Source: Virgibacillus halotolerans
Lineage (GTDB): Bacteria > Bacillota > Bacilli > Bacillales > Amphibacillaceae
DNA: 64,000 bases
NCBI RefSeq assembly: GCF_016908515.1
Contig: NZ_JAFBEA010000001.1
Location: 496,001 to 560,000, forward strand
Direction of reading: 5' to 3'
Shown: positions 7,670 to 15,852 of the stretch, piece after piece
Numbering within the stretch: position 1 is the stretch's first letter
Layout of the letters: each line of letters begins with the position of its first letter
Translations under genes and position numbers: made by a program
The notes under the pieces: model-generated
Database searches by the model: none
Told to the model about the DNA's origin: nothing
Seen by the model: only the letters and a program-made list of their open reading frames with translations

Positions 7670-7999
7670 GTGACATTTAAACTGCCAGAATCATATTACA
7701 TAAGACAAAAAGAAATACATGACAGGAAGTATATCAATTATAAAGGTGATAAGATTCATGTCAGTGAGTTTAGGGACAAATCAATTACTTCGGAGATGAA
7801 GAGTAGTATGAGAATGAATTCATATGCTCAAAGTGATTTACCTCCTAAACTAACAGATACAGCATTGATTGAAACTGTGGAATACTATCTAACTCAATGT
7901 TCAAGACCGAGAACACCAAGTGTGACATACGATGATGCGATTGTTCACAACTTGGTTCCAGAGTTAATAAATAGACTTAAGGAATATAAGGAGGTATGA
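7670..7999 (+). CDS. Hypothetical phage protein
   Basis: 109 aa from GTG 7670, placed by SD GGAGGTGAGG at 7657-7666; the frame is open upstream to 7625 but without a good SD there. Contains KLPESYYIRQKEIHDRKYIN and a C-terminal helix (HNLVPELINRLKEYKEV). Function unknown. Confidence 0.75.
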   Translation: MTFKLPESYYIRQKEIHDRKYINYKGDKIHVSEFRDKSITSEMKSSMRMNSYAQSDLPPKLTDTALIETVEYYLTQCSRPRTPSVTYDDAIVHNLVPELINRLKEYKEV

Positions 8000-8004
8000 A
8001 TCGA

Positions 8005-8622
8005 ATGAGTTTAGATGAATTAATTACACAAGGGCAAGATATTGACTCAAATCTATATCATTGGTTCGGTAACATGGCTTGGTACGGATGGATAATGTTT
8101 GTTGTTTGCGTGATACTTTCCATCCTGATGGTTACTGTTTTCTTCTTTGATATGAGCATTGAAACTCTACTTGGTTCTTTAGCAGGTCTCGTTCTAATGG
8201 CTATCATTATGTTTATCATTGCATTTTTGGGAACGAAGGTAGAAACCAATCCTGAATATACAAAATGGGAAGAAGATGCATTAAACTACATTGAGAACCT
8301 ACCTCAAGAGAAGTACGAAGTTGTCTATATCAAACTTGATCCAGAGTCAACCACTGATGTAAGAGGAACATTCTTCTTATTTTCTGGAAGCATTCACTCT
8401 AAAATAGAGAAGTCAACGCCTGTAACTATAGCTTATAAGGTTGATGATGAGATAAGATATGAGACATTTTGGACTAAAACAAACATGAAGTTATCAAAAG
8501 ATGATAAGCCGTATGTAACATTTAAGAATTTACCCAAAAACTTAGGACATGGAATTGACAAAGGCTGGTATAATCCAACGGTACATTTGCCAAGTGATTA
8601 TGAGTTTATTGATATTAAATAG
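8005..8622 (+). CDS. Membrane protein of unknown function
   Basis: 205 aa; start at ATG 8005 because ATG 7996 abuts the SD AAGGAGG. Two membrane segments (about residues 28-50 and 55-75) are followed by a beta-rich soluble domain of about 125 residues (YEVVYIKLDPEST, TPVTIAYKVDDEIRYETFW). Probably anchored with the C-terminal domain on one side of the membrane. Function unknown. Confidence 0.8.
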   Translation: MSLDELITQGQDIDSNLYHWFGNMAWYGWIMFVVCVILSILMVTVFFFDMSIETLLGSLAGLVLMAIIMFIIAFLGTKVETNPEYTKWEEDALNYIENLPQEKYEVVYIKLDPESTTDVRGTFFLFSGSIHSKIEKSTPVTIAYKVDDEIRYETFWTKTNMKLSKDDKPYVTFKNLPKNLGHGIDKGWYNPTVHLPSDYEFIDIK

Positions 8623-8634
8623 GGGGTTGATTAG

Positions 8635-8991
8635 ATAAGACAGAGAAAAAACGAAGAGATAACTAAAGTGGTCAATAGAACAGTTGAAGAGTCAATTGCA
8701 TGCAACAAGTGCGGCAACAGTATTGTAGCTAATCTTAGAGATGGCGAAGGCAATTTTAATCAAGACCTCTATCATGGCATTGATCTTCGTTTTGGGTATG
8801 GAAGCAACCATGATTTAGAGCATTGGAATTTTGATTTATGCGAAGATTGTTTGGTCGAATTTGTTAAAACATTCAAGCATGTGCCATCTGGTTTTTACTT
8901 AGATACAAGCTACCTAAATGTTGAAGATGAGAGCGAAGAACATCAGAAGTTATTTGATCACTGGAAGAAAACCGGGGAGTGGAAGAATTGA
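8635..8991 (+). CDS. Zinc-ribbon phage protein; start codon possibly ATA
   Basis: The frame is open from just after a TAG at 8632. A conventional GTG exists at 8668 (107 aa). The strong SD AGGGGG at 8621-8626, however, has ATA 8635 at 8-nt spacing in the same frame (118 aa). Motifs are CNKCGN near the N-terminus and LCEDCLVEF about 48 residues later: a four-Cys zinc site around a Gly/Asn/His-rich middle (LYHGIDLRFGYGSNHD). Function unknown; the real start is uncertain. Confidence 0.75.
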   Translation: MRQRKNEEITKVVNRTVEESIACNKCGNSIVANLRDGEGNFNQDLYHGIDLRFGYGSNHDLEHWNFDLCEDCLVEFVKTFKHVPSGFYLDTSYLNVEDESEEHQKLFDHWKKTGEWKN

Positions 8992-9107
8992 AGTATAAGA
9001 CGTATGATGAATTAGTAGATTTGGCAAACATTTTTAACTTGGAATACATAAATGAGGTTATTAAAAAGAATTATCCAGATAAACCATTAATTGGGGAGGA
9101 ATGTTAA
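8988..9107 (+). CDS. Very small phage protein
   Basis: 39 aa from TTG 8988 with GGGGAGTGG upstream; it overlaps the previous stop and the next ATG. Helical (YDELVDLANIFNLEYINEVI). Tight coupling on both sides supports it being real. Confidence 0.6.
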   Translation: MKYKTYDELVDLANIFNLEYINEVIKKNYPDKPLIGEEC

Positions 9108-9235
9108 TGTTTGATGACTTTATGATGATATGCCCATATTGCGATGAGATTTATGAGGATGAGGATGATTTTTTCTATCATATGACGATGTGTGATGAGG
9201 TTGATACTTTTGAATTGAATGAGGAGAGATACTAA
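9107..9235 (+). CDS. Very small zinc-finger-like protein
   Basis: 42 aa from ATG 9107 (SD GGGGAGGAA). CPYCDEIYEDEDDFFYHMTM followed by C is a C2HC zinc-finger pattern in an otherwise very acidic chain. Its TAA overlaps the next ATG. Function unknown; the acidity argues against nonspecific DNA binding. Confidence 0.68.
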   Translation: MFDDFMMICPYCDEIYEDEDDFFYHMTMCDEVDTFELNEERY

Positions 9236-9462
9236 TGGAGAACTTTCTATATTATCTAGCAGAATCTAAATATAGCATGTATTTTTATCTATTCAAACAA
9301 TCAGCACGAACTTCAGGAGAATGCTTCTCACGTATCAAGGTGGATTCAAAATATAAGCAATTATTGGACACTATTAATAGATTACCGAATAAAGAGCAGC
9401 AAAGATTAAGGGAGATTGAAAGACAATATTTTGAAGATGCACCCTATGTCAATCTTAAGTAA
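9235..9462 (+). CDS. Hypothetical phage protein
   Basis: 75 aa, SD GAGGAGAG. Aromatic N-terminus (MENFLYYLAESKYSMYFYLF), basic helical C-terminal half (LPNKEQQRLREIERQYF). Last gene before the promoter at 9494. Function unknown. Confidence 0.75.
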   Translation: MENFLYYLAESKYSMYFYLFKQSARTSGECFSRIKVDSKYKQLLDTINRLPNKEQQRLREIERQYFEDAPYVNLK

Positions 9463-9475
9463 AATAATACTTTTA
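9460..9475 (+). repeat. Intergenic dyad TAAAA-N6-TTTTA
   Basis: Exact copy with centre TAATAC, overlapping the TAA stop. Unlike most copies it is followed by a promoter rather than directly by an SD. Confidence 0.65.
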
Positions 9476-9493
9476 ACAGATTGACAAATACTA

Positions 9494-9522
9494 TTGACAT
9501 TTTTATTGAGTAGCATTATAAT
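9494..9522 (+). promoter_or_regulatory. Strong phage promoter with overlapping conserved element
   Basis: TTGACA (9494-9499), 17 nt, TATAAT (9517-9522). The spacer and -10 contain the repeated phage element TTRRGTARYATTATARTA (here ATTGAGTAGCATTATAATAC, from 9505). It drives the zinc protein, helicase and primase genes. The overlap with -10 is what a repressor operator would look like. Confidence 0.85.
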
Positions 9523-9555
9523 ACATATAAGATCAAATTGAAGGTGGTGGTGAAC

Positions 9556-10131
9556 TTGGCAAGGCTTTATAAATGTCCGGAATGCGATGACAAAGACATT
9601 GAAGATAATATGGTCATTGATTATATTGGCAAACAAAAGAAGAGATTTCATCCAAAGTGTCATAAGAGGTTTTTAGCTGAGGCGGAATTTAAGCGGGTTG
9701 AGAAGAAGGAAATGGATGAATTGGTTGAGACAATTAAGGATATCCATGATATTAAACTTATTCCTAATCAATTTTATTCTTTCCTTCAAGACATTCGTAA
9801 TGGCAATGAGCTATTTGGCAATGTAGGAACGAAGAAGTCAAAGCAGGGTTATAGTTATGCTCATATAGCAAAAGCATACGAGAGTAATATTGATCAAATC
9901 AATTGGGCAATGAATAACAGGCAGTTTAAGAATGATTTGGTGATGTTAAAATACTCACTTGCAATTATAAAGAGTAATATCGATCAGGTAAGTAAGCATC
10001 TCGAAGAAAAGCAAGAAAGAGAGGATCGGTTTGAGAGATCTGAGGTTGATCAGGATATTGGCCACGGTATTAGTGATGACATTAAGTACAAAGAAATTGA
10101 TGACGAAATGGATATTAGCAAATTTCTGTGA
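9556..10131 (+). CDS. Zinc-finger phage protein beside the helicase, probable replication accessory
   Basis: 191 aa from TTG 9556, SD AAGGTGGTGG. The N-terminal CPECDDKD and, about 24 residues on, HPKC form a likely zinc site. The middle (KSKQGYSYAHIAKAYESNID) resembles a helix-turn-helix or helicase-loader-type helical region; the C-terminus is an acidic tail ending DISKFL. It stands directly upstream of the helicase and primase, as SPbeta genes do around yorF-yorI, so a loader or replication-initiation role is inferred from context only. Confidence 0.75.
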   Translation: MARLYKCPECDDKDIEDNMVIDYIGKQKKRFHPKCHKRFLAEAEFKRVEKKEMDELVETIKDIHDIKLIPNQFYSFLQDIRNGNELFGNVGTKKSKQGYSYAHIAKAYESNIDQINWAMNNRQFKNDLVMLKYSLAIIKSNIDQVSKHLEEKQEREDRFERSEVDQDIGHGISDDIKYKEIDDEMDISKFL

Positions 10132-10142
10132 GGTGAAGTCAT

Positions 10143-11630
10143 ATTATTAAAGAATTTAAAGAACCATCGAGTAAGCATGAACAGCTTTTAGTTGGCTTCA
10201 TGTGGAATAATCCGCAATTATATAAGCAATTTAAGAACCATAATATTATCAAAGAGACGTTTACAAGTAATAGATGGTATACGTATTATAAACTCGGAGA
10301 AGTCATGTTTAATAATGGTGTTCGAAGTTTTGATGAGGAAACTGTAGTCTCATTCTTGGACTCTAGGAAAGAAACTAGAAAATCGTGGAGTGACATGTAT
10401 TATGATAACGGTGGATACGAAACTGTTGGGCTAGTAAGGGATCTATGTCATAACGAAAAGAAGAATGAAGAGTATCATCTTAGCGAAGTCCAAAAGTATG
10501 AAGCGCTACGTAAGTTCTATAATAATGGATTAATTAATGCTGAAAATAAAATGTTAGTTAAGAACTTATGTGACATGACATTGAAACAAATTCAAACATA
10601 CTTCAACCATAGATTCAAAGATGCTTTTCAAAACGTAAATCATGGTCAAGTAGAAGTTGTAGACCTAATCGACAACGACATGTATGAGACTATTGATGAG
10701 ATGGATAAAGGCACAGCTATGGGAATACCTTTTACTGATTGTCCTAGACTAAATAAAGTTACAAAAGGATGGCAACGAGGAAACTTAAGTATGGTCGTGA
10801 TGCCTAGTGGTGTTGGTAAAAGTACGTTCGTTCGTACTATATTTATTATGACTCTTATAAACCAGAACGCAAAAGGGATTGTGTTTGTGAATGAAGAAGG
10901 GGCTAAGAGTTGGAGAATATCTATTCTAGCTGTTATTGCAAATACTGTGCTTAAGAAGAAGTTGAATAGGGATAAGATATTTGAAGGCAAATATGACGAC
11001 TACACAAAGGGGACACTTAGAGAAGCAGCTGACTGGCTTATTGCCAACAGGCCAGACATGTTAAAGCTTATCATATTGAAGAAGTATCGCTTTGAGGATA
11101 TTATCAGCTATACAGAATACTATAAAGCTTTAGGCGCTACTCATATGATTATTGACACATTCAAGCAAGACGGAGCAGAAACAGACATTGCAAGATGGGA
11201 GGCGTTATCTAACAACGCTCAGGAGCTATATGACATGGTTAAAGAAGAAAATCTGAATATGGGAGCAATAGCTACGCTTCAACTGAAAATTGGTAAAGTT
11301 TTTAGATTTCTCAATCATGATTCTGTGGGCAAATCTAAAGAGGTGGTGGAAGTAGCTGGGGTTACTATGCTAGGTAGATTACTCTTTGCGGACGAGTATG
11401 AAGGCAAAAAAAACGACATTAGTCCATTCAATTTCGTTAAGAAAAACGGAAAATGGGTCAAGGAAAAGTATCGTCTAAACGAAGACAAAGAATATGTTAT
11501 ATTCTATTTTGGAAAGTCTCGATTCGGGAATGTCCAACATCAAATATTGTATGAAATTGACTATGCGTACAACACATTGAAAGAGGTAGCTTGGGCACAC
11601 CATAAGCCAGATGCTCCAGTGGGTTATTAA
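10143..11630 (+). CDS. DnaB-type replicative helicase; start codon probably ATT
   Basis: 495 aa if started at ATT 10143. The DnaB-like N-terminal region (SSKHEQLLVGFMWNNPQLY) begins before the first ATG (10200). There is no ATG, GTG or TTG in frame between the stop at 10134 and 10200, while SD GAGGTG at 10130-10135 is 7 nt before the ATT. RecA-type core: Walker A MPSGVGKST at residues 220-228, GIVFVNEEGAKSWR, Walker B THMIIDTFKQD, then a sensor-type GAIATLQLK. Expected role: 5'-3' unwinding of phage DNA together with the adjacent primase. Counterpart of SPbeta YorI by position. Confidence 0.9.
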   Translation: MIKEFKEPSSKHEQLLVGFMWNNPQLYKQFKNHNIIKETFTSNRWYTYYKLGEVMFNNGVRSFDEETVVSFLDSRKETRKSWSDMYYDNGGYETVGLVRDLCHNEKKNEEYHLSEVQKYEALRKFYNNGLINAENKMLVKNLCDMTLKQIQTYFNHRFKDAFQNVNHGQVEVVDLIDNDMYETIDEMDKGTAMGIPFTDCPRLNKVTKGWQRGNLSMVVMPSGVGKSTFVRTIFIMTLINQNAKGIVFVNEEGAKSWRISILAVIANTVLKKKLNRDKIFEGKYDDYTKGTLREAADWLIANRPDMLKLIILKKYRFEDIISYTEYYKALGATHMIIDTFKQDGAETDIARWEALSNNAQELYDMVKEENLNMGAIATLQLKIGKVFRFLNHDSVGKSKEVVEVAGVTMLGRLLFADEYEGKKNDISPFNFVKKNGKWVKEKYRLNEDKEYVIFYFGKSRFGNVQHQILYEIDYAYNTLKEVAWAHHKPDAPVGY

Positions 11631-11652
11631 TGAATAGCAGGGAAGGATGTCG

Positions 11653-12711
11653 GTGAGTGAGTTAAGAGAAATCAAAGAAGAAATATTTAACTGTGGCTAT
11701 GTTCCCAAACTACTAGAAGATCTTGGTTGTGACTATGTAGAATTAAAGGGGAATAGGTTTGAAGCTATGCTTCCACCTCAGTTTAACTCGGACAACAAGC
11801 GTAGTGTACAGGTTTATAATGATGAGAAGTTAACGTCTGCTGTAAGAAGTAGAAATATTAAAGGCGACATATTCACTTTAGTGGCTTATCTTATGACAGA
11901 AGAAACTGATGAAGAGTATTTAAATAAGCAGTTGTATAAGACAAAGAGTAAAATCATTGATGTTCTAGGTATGCATGAGTTCGCCAATAGGCAGTCTGTC
12001 CCGAAAAATGATCCAAATAGTTGGCTCAAACAGATAAAGGCGAAGCAGAATAAACGGATTATATTGTCTGAATTGGATCATAATCCAGTATTCCCTGAAT
12101 CGGTATTAGATGGATTTGTAAGACACCCTCATATTAAGTTTTTAAAAGATGGAATAGATGTGCAGGTACAAAAAGAGTTTGATGTGGGATTTGATATTTC
12201 GACTGAAAGGGTAACATTCCCTATCAGAAACGTAGACGGGGGTATCGTTGGAGTAAAGGGCAGAAGAACTAAAAAGGATGATGATTCAAAATATCTTTTC
12301 TTGTATCCATTCAAGAAGGCTCAGGAGCTGTTCAATTATCATAGAGCAGTGGAACATGTGAAAGAACAAAATGAACTTCTGATTTTTGAAGGCGAGAAAA
12401 GTGTAATGAGGGCATATTCATATGATTACTTTAATTGTATGTCAACTATGGGTGCTGAAATTACGAGAATACAAGTAGAAATGATATATAGAATTAATCC
12501 TAATTTAAAAGTTGTACTTATGCTGGACAAAGACAAGGAAATCGACGACATAAAGAAAATAGCAAGTGTATTTAAAGAGAGATTTGATAAAGTTTGGGGA
12601 ATGTTGGATCGAGATGATTTATTAAACGGCAAGGATTCACCTGTAGACTTGGGTAAGGACACCTTTGATCGACTATACACAAATAATATTTATCCAATCA
12701 GACTAAATTAA
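11653..12711 (+). CDS. DnaG-type primase with a TOPRIM domain; zinc cysteines missing
   Basis: 352 aa from GTG 11653; ATG 11647 directly abuts the SD GGAAGG. Residues about 25-85 align in layout with a CHC2 zinc-binding primase domain (EAMLPPQFNSDNKRSVQVYN ... KGDIFTLVAYL), but none of the zinc cysteines is present. The TOPRIM core follows: LLIFEGEKSVMRAY (catalytic Glu) and VVLMLDKDKE (Asp pair). It synthesises RNA primers with the upstream helicase. Loss of the zinc ligands suggests altered template recognition. Confidence 0.85.
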   Translation: MSELREIKEEIFNCGYVPKLLEDLGCDYVELKGNRFEAMLPPQFNSDNKRSVQVYNDEKLTSAVRSRNIKGDIFTLVAYLMTEETDEEYLNKQLYKTKSKIIDVLGMHEFANRQSVPKNDPNSWLKQIKAKQNKRIILSELDHNPVFPESVLDGFVRHPHIKFLKDGIDVQVQKEFDVGFDISTERVTFPIRNVDGGIVGVKGRRTKKDDDSKYLFLYPFKKAQELFNYHRAVEHVKEQNELLIFEGEKSVMRAYSYDYFNCMSTMGAEITRIQVEMIYRINPNLKVVLMLDKDKEIDDIKKIASVFKERFDKVWGMLDRDDLLNGKDSPVDLGKDTFDRLYTNNIYPIRLN

Positions 12712-12714
12712 TGC

Positions 12715-12743
12715 TTGTATTAAGTAACATTATAGTATATAAT
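12715..12743 (+). promoter_or_regulatory. Phage promoter with the conserved element
   Basis: TTGTAT (12715-12720), 17 nt, TATAAT (12738-12743). The element TATTAAGTAACATTATAGTA begins at 12718. It precedes the small gene at 12772. Confidence 0.6.
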
Positions 12744-12771
12744 AAACATATTGAAGAAAAGGGAGTAGATT

Positions 12772-12948
12772 ATCATATTAGAATCATACAGATTTTTAAC
12801 AACATCAGGGTATATGAATGAGGCAGAACTGGAAAGACATGAAGTAGTTGCGTTGCTAGTGCGTAACGGGGACAAAGTAATTCGTACATATAGAAAACTA
12901 AAAGAAGAGTGGGTTGAATTAGTTGACTTTAAGAACCTTATTGATTGA
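12772..12948 (+). CDS. Small phage protein; start codon probably ATC (or ATT/ATA)
   Basis: 58 aa. The frame opens after a TAG at 12766. SD AAAAGGGAG (12757-12765) is followed only by ATT 12769, ATC 12772 and ATA 12775. The first ordinary in-frame start is an internal ATG in YMNEAELERH. Sequence: LESYRFLTTSGYMNEAELER ... VRNGDKVIRTYRKLKEEW. Overlaps the next gene. Function unknown. Confidence 0.6.
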   Translation: MILESYRFLTTSGYMNEAELERHEVVALLVRNGDKVIRTYRKLKEEWVELVDFKNLID

Positions 12949-13336
12949 TTTGCCAGAGTACATGAATGAAAACATAAACACACGTTATTTATTACAACAG
13001 AAGGTATTTGAATTTGTTGATATGAGACCAATCAAATACATTAAAGACTATAAGGTGTTATATAGATCAGATAAAAATACAGCTGTACACATTGAGAAAT
13101 TAATTAAAGATTGGGACTTAGAATACGAGGCATGGATTCCAGTATATGACAGTAATAAAGCAAGAGTAGATTGTATTAAATCAATGAGTATCAAAGCAGA
13201 TGAAGCTTTAATCTTTTATAGCAACAAAAGGAAAGACGAAGATATTGGCAATAAAATTATGTTAGATCAATGTGTTAACAGTTTTAATACATACTTGAAA
13301 ATTTGCAGATTAGATTTAGGAAATAAGATTAATTAA
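12923..13336 (+). CDS. Hypothetical phage protein
   Basis: 137 aa from TTG 12923 (SD-like GAGTGGG upstream, start uncertain). Basic and helical. Contains YKVLYRSDKNTAVHIEKLIK, then DWDLEYEAWIPVYDSNKARV, with a possible HTH-like middle. Function unknown. Confidence 0.7.
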   Translation: MTLRTLLIDLPEYMNENINTRYLLQQKVFEFVDMRPIKYIKDYKVLYRSDKNTAVHIEKLIKDWDLEYEAWIPVYDSNKARVDCIKSMSIKADEALIFYSNKRKDEDIGNKIMLDQCVNSFNTYLKICRLDLGNKIN

Positions 13337-13349
13337 GGAGGTGGAAATT

Positions 13350-13484
13350 ATAAACCAACTAGCGCAAGTAGTTGCTTATGCACCAATAATTGCTATGTAT
13401 CTTATATTTTTATTCTTTCCTGATAGTAAATTGGGGAGCAAATGGGTAGCAAAGATTTATCTAAAATTAGAAAATCATTTGTAA
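13350..13484 (+). CDS. Small membrane peptide; start codon probably ATA (or ATT)
   Basis: 44 aa. SD AAGGAGGTGG (13335-13344) is followed in frame by ATT 13347 and ATA 13350; the GTG at 13341 lies inside the SD. One membrane segment (VVAYAPIIAMYLIFLFF) followed by a basic tail. Function unknown. Confidence 0.62.
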   Translation: MNQLAQVVAYAPIIAMYLIFLFFPDSKLGSKWVAKIYLKLENHL

Positions 13485-13516
13485 GGATTATAAACAATAA
13501 AAAGGGAGATATTTAA

Positions 13517-13954
13517 ATGACAAAAACACCTACGCAGAAACAATATGAAGACGCGCTGGAAGTCGTACAACAGTATGAGAATCGTCAAAAGGATTTGGCT
13601 AAATTGAATAACGACTTAGGTTACTGTTTGCAGTAGTTTAATCAGGTTAAATTTGATGTAAGTGAAGATAAGAAAGAAGTGACTTTTACTGGTGTAACTA
13701 AGGCTGGAAAATTGAAATTAACTAAATCGATTGCTAGATCGGGAGATAAATTCGAACCCGTCATTGGCAAGTTGATCTGTGTTAAGAAGGCACTAAATGA
13801 GGATGTAGAATATATTGATAAGTTTGTTGAGCGAGTTGAGAACACTGTTTGGGTATGCAATTCACATAACACACTCCCAACAGAAGTTCAGACCGATGAT
13901 ATTTGGAATAATATGATTAAAAAAAGTAGAAGAAGAGGTCTGGTTATAGATTAA
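13517..13954 (+). CDS. Phage protein interrupted by one in-frame TAG
   Basis: Starts at ATG 13517 (SD AAAGGGAG) and reads 39 codons (ending NNDLGYCLQ) to TAG 13634-13636. It then continues in the same frame without another stop to 13954 (FNQVKFDVSEDKKEVTFTGV ...). The 5' part is a coiled coil and the 3' part a beta-rich domain typical of phage ABC-type small proteins (VTFTGVTKAGKLKLTKSIAR). The 3' part has no start with an SD near the TAG, so it looks like one gene of 145 codons. Either a nonsense mutation or readthrough; function unknown. Confidence 0.72.
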
Positions 13955-13967
13955 AAGACATCATTTA
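13952..13967 (+). repeat. Intergenic dyad, variant TAAAA-N6-ATTTA
   Basis: TAAAA, centre GACATC, ATTTA, followed by TTG and an AGGG. It overlaps the TAA stop of the amber-interrupted gene. Confidence 0.5.
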
Positions 13968-13989
13968 TTGAAAATAGGGTGATTGAAAA

Positions 13990-14229
13990 TTGATAGTAAT
14001 TAAAAACACTGATAACTATGTAGAAAAGGAAGCAAATATGTTTGGAGATTGCGAGGAGACGCTAAAGTTAATGTCAGAAGGTCGTATTTTTAATATCGAA
14101 TATCACAAAGAAGATGGAAGTTTTCACATCTATGAAAAGTGTGATGAATACTTTGGTGAAAAGTTAACTTTAAAAATGTGTATTGATTTATCTGAGCTGT
14201 TTTCAAAGATTGCAGAGAAAATAGAATAA
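13990..14229 (+). CDS. Hypothetical phage protein
   Basis: 79 aa from TTG 13990 (AGGGTG upstream). Contains VEKEANMFGDCEETLKLMSE and a C-terminal helix SELFSKIAEKIE. Function unknown. Confidence 0.7.
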   Translation: MIVIKNTDNYVEKEANMFGDCEETLKLMSEGRIFNIEYHKEDGSFHIYEKCDEYFGEKLTLKMCIDLSELFSKIAEKIE

Positions 14230-14256
14230 AAATGAAGATAAATGGAGGTATGTCTA

Positions 14257-15117
14257 ATGAAAAAGTATTCAAAGATTGTAAGACATGGGAAAAGCAGCAC
14301 ACACTTAACCATCGAAGGCAATCCAGAGATTGTAGTGATGGAGAAGTTTGATGGAGCCAATGCCAGCTTTAAACTTGAAGATGGCACAGTTAAAAGTTTT
14401 AGCAGAAACAAAGAGTTGGATGAAAATGATAACTTGAGAGGGTTTCGTGAATGGGTGCAAGATAATGTAGAGACGAATAGGATATTGAGTGAATATATCT
14501 ATTACGGAGAGTGGCTGGTAAGACATAAGTTGGACTATGGAGATAACGAAAGACAATTTTATTTATTTGATATCTATGACGAGAGAAGTGAAGAATATCT
14601 TCCAATTCATGTCATTAAAGCAGAGTCTAAAAGATTGGGGTTGAATCTTGCCCCAGTGTTTTACGAAGGAGAATTTCAATCATTAGACCATATTAATTCA
14701 TTTGTTGGAGAATCTAAATTAGGCGACATTGGAGAAGGTGTGGTGGTTAAGAATTACAACTACAAAGATAAGTTTGGTGATCAAGTTTTCACTAAGATCG
14801 TATCTGATCAATTTGCAGAAAAAGCTCAGACAAAGAAACAAAAACTTCCACAAAACACAAACGAGTTAGATGATTTCGTTGATACATATTTGACCAAACC
14901 TAGAGTAGAGAAAATGTTGCATAAGCTTGTCGATGAGGGAATATTAGATGAAGAATACGATATTTCAGATACGGGAGTCATTTTAAAGAATAGTGGCAGT
15001 AGAATCATAGATGATATTCTTGAGGAAGAATCTGATTCACTAATAAAAATTGTTAAGAAGAAAATTGGTAAGAAATATCCATCAGTGGTTAAAGAAGTGA
15101 TTTTAGAAACTAGATAA
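14257..15117 (+). CDS. Rnl2-type RNA ligase
   Basis: 286 aa from ATG 14257 (SD GGAGGT). Nucleotidyltransferase motifs in order: motif I EKFDGANAS with the AMP-accepting Lys30; YYGEWLV (motif III); FYLFDIYD (IIIa); GEGVVVKNY (IV); VFTKIVSDQF (V). A helical C-terminal region of about 100 residues follows. This matches the T4 Rnl2 family, which seals nicks in RNA duplexes using ATP. In a phage it could repair host tRNAs cut by an anticodon nuclease; no partner kinase was seen here. Terminates with TAA just before a copy of the conserved promoter element. Confidence 0.88.
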   Translation: MKKYSKIVRHGKSSTHLTIEGNPEIVVMEKFDGANASFKLEDGTVKSFSRNKELDENDNLRGFREWVQDNVETNRILSEYIYYGEWLVRHKLDYGDNERQFYLFDIYDERSEEYLPIHVIKAESKRLGLNLAPVFYEGEFQSLDHINSFVGESKLGDIGEGVVVKNYNYKDKFGDQVFTKIVSDQFAEKAQTKKQKLPQNTNELDDFVDTYLTKPRVEKMLHKLVDEGILDEEYDISDTGVILKNSGSRIIDDILEEESDSLIKIVKKKIGKKYPSVVKEVILETR

Positions 15118-15137
15118 TTGAGTAATATTATAATACA
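15117..15137 (+). promoter_or_regulatory. Copy of conserved promoter element
   Basis: AATTGAGTAATATTATAATA with TATAAT at 15129-15134. The -35 region is weak. It lies between the RNA ligase gene and the amber-interrupted gene at 15198. Confidence 0.55.
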
Positions 15138-15197
15138 TAGCAATAAAAAGTATGTTTTATATGTAAATCAATAAGTCTAATAAGGAGGAGAGCAAAT

Positions 15198-15344
15198 TTG
15201 AATAAAGAAAGTAAAACAAGAATCGTAAGTATACATGTAGGAGAAGCACTTAAATAGATTGAGGAAAGATATGGTGAAGAAATTAAATGCTATGCAGGTG
15301 TAAGTGAAGTAGATGGAAAAATGGAAATTAAAATAGAGGATTAA
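15198..15344 (+). CDS. Small phage protein interrupted by one in-frame TAG
   Basis: TTG 15198 has an ideal SD (AAGGAGGAG). It reads KESKTRIVSIHVGEALK to TAG 15255-15257 (codon 20), then continues in frame IEERYGEEIKCYAGVSEVDG ... to TAA 15342-15344, 48 codons in all. No start codon with an SD lies after the TAG. The two halves together look like one small alpha/beta protein. Second of three such cases in the window. Confidence 0.65.
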
Positions 15345-15375
15345 TAAGAAATATAATTTAATGGAGGGGAAGCAA

Positions 15376-15561
15376 GTGTACTCACTTGGTAAAAACCACG
15401 AAAAAATCTGGAAGATATGCGTGGAAGGATTGTCCGCCAATCCAAATGACGAACTGTTGCTTAATGTATCACAAGTTTTAAGAGACTACGACAAGAAATA
15501 TGGTATTGGTTATAGAATTACACAAGGAACTATTGATGCAAGCAAAATAAATATAATTTAA
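15376..15561 (+). CDS. Small phage protein
   Basis: 61 aa from GTG 15376 (SD GGAGGGG; the ATG at 15361 lies upstream of that SD). YSLGKNHEKIWKICVEGLSA followed by VLRDYDKKYGIGYRI. Function unknown. Confidence 0.7.
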   Translation: MYSLGKNHEKIWKICVEGLSANPNDELLLNVSQVLRDYDKKYGIGYRITQGTIDASKINII

Positions 15562-15575
15562 TGGAGGAATCATAA

Positions 15576-15812
15576 ATGAATAATGCAATGATTGCTTATC
15601 TTAAAGAATTGAATAAGAGTGTCACTAGATCGGATGAAGTTGTAACGCGATTATACTACGGAGACAGTGAGTACGTAGAAGACTTCTCTTATTTTGCAAA
15701 TGAAGATTATATGTCTAAGGGTTTACTTGAAGCAATCAAAAACAAGACAACATTAACAGATAAACAGAGTATGGAATTGCAATATTTTGTTCAGGAAGAT
15801 GTGATCAGCTAA
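15576..15812 (+). CDS. Hypothetical phage protein
   Basis: 78 aa, SD TGGAGG. Contains YLKELNKSVTRSDEVVTRLY and acidic segments. Function unknown. Confidence 0.72.
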   Translation: MNNAMIAYLKELNKSVTRSDEVVTRLYYGDSEYVEDFSYFANEDYMSKGLLEAIKNKTTLTDKQSMELQYFVQEDVIS

Positions 15813-15814
15813 GT

Positions 15815-15830
15815 TAAAAGTTCAATTTTA
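15815..15830 (+). repeat. Intergenic dyad TAAAA-N6-TTTTA
   Basis: Exact copy with centre GTTCAA, extended to TTAAAA/TTTTAA, followed by TGGAGAGG. Confidence 0.68.
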
Positions 15831-15852
15831 ATGGAGAGGAGGCGAACAAACA

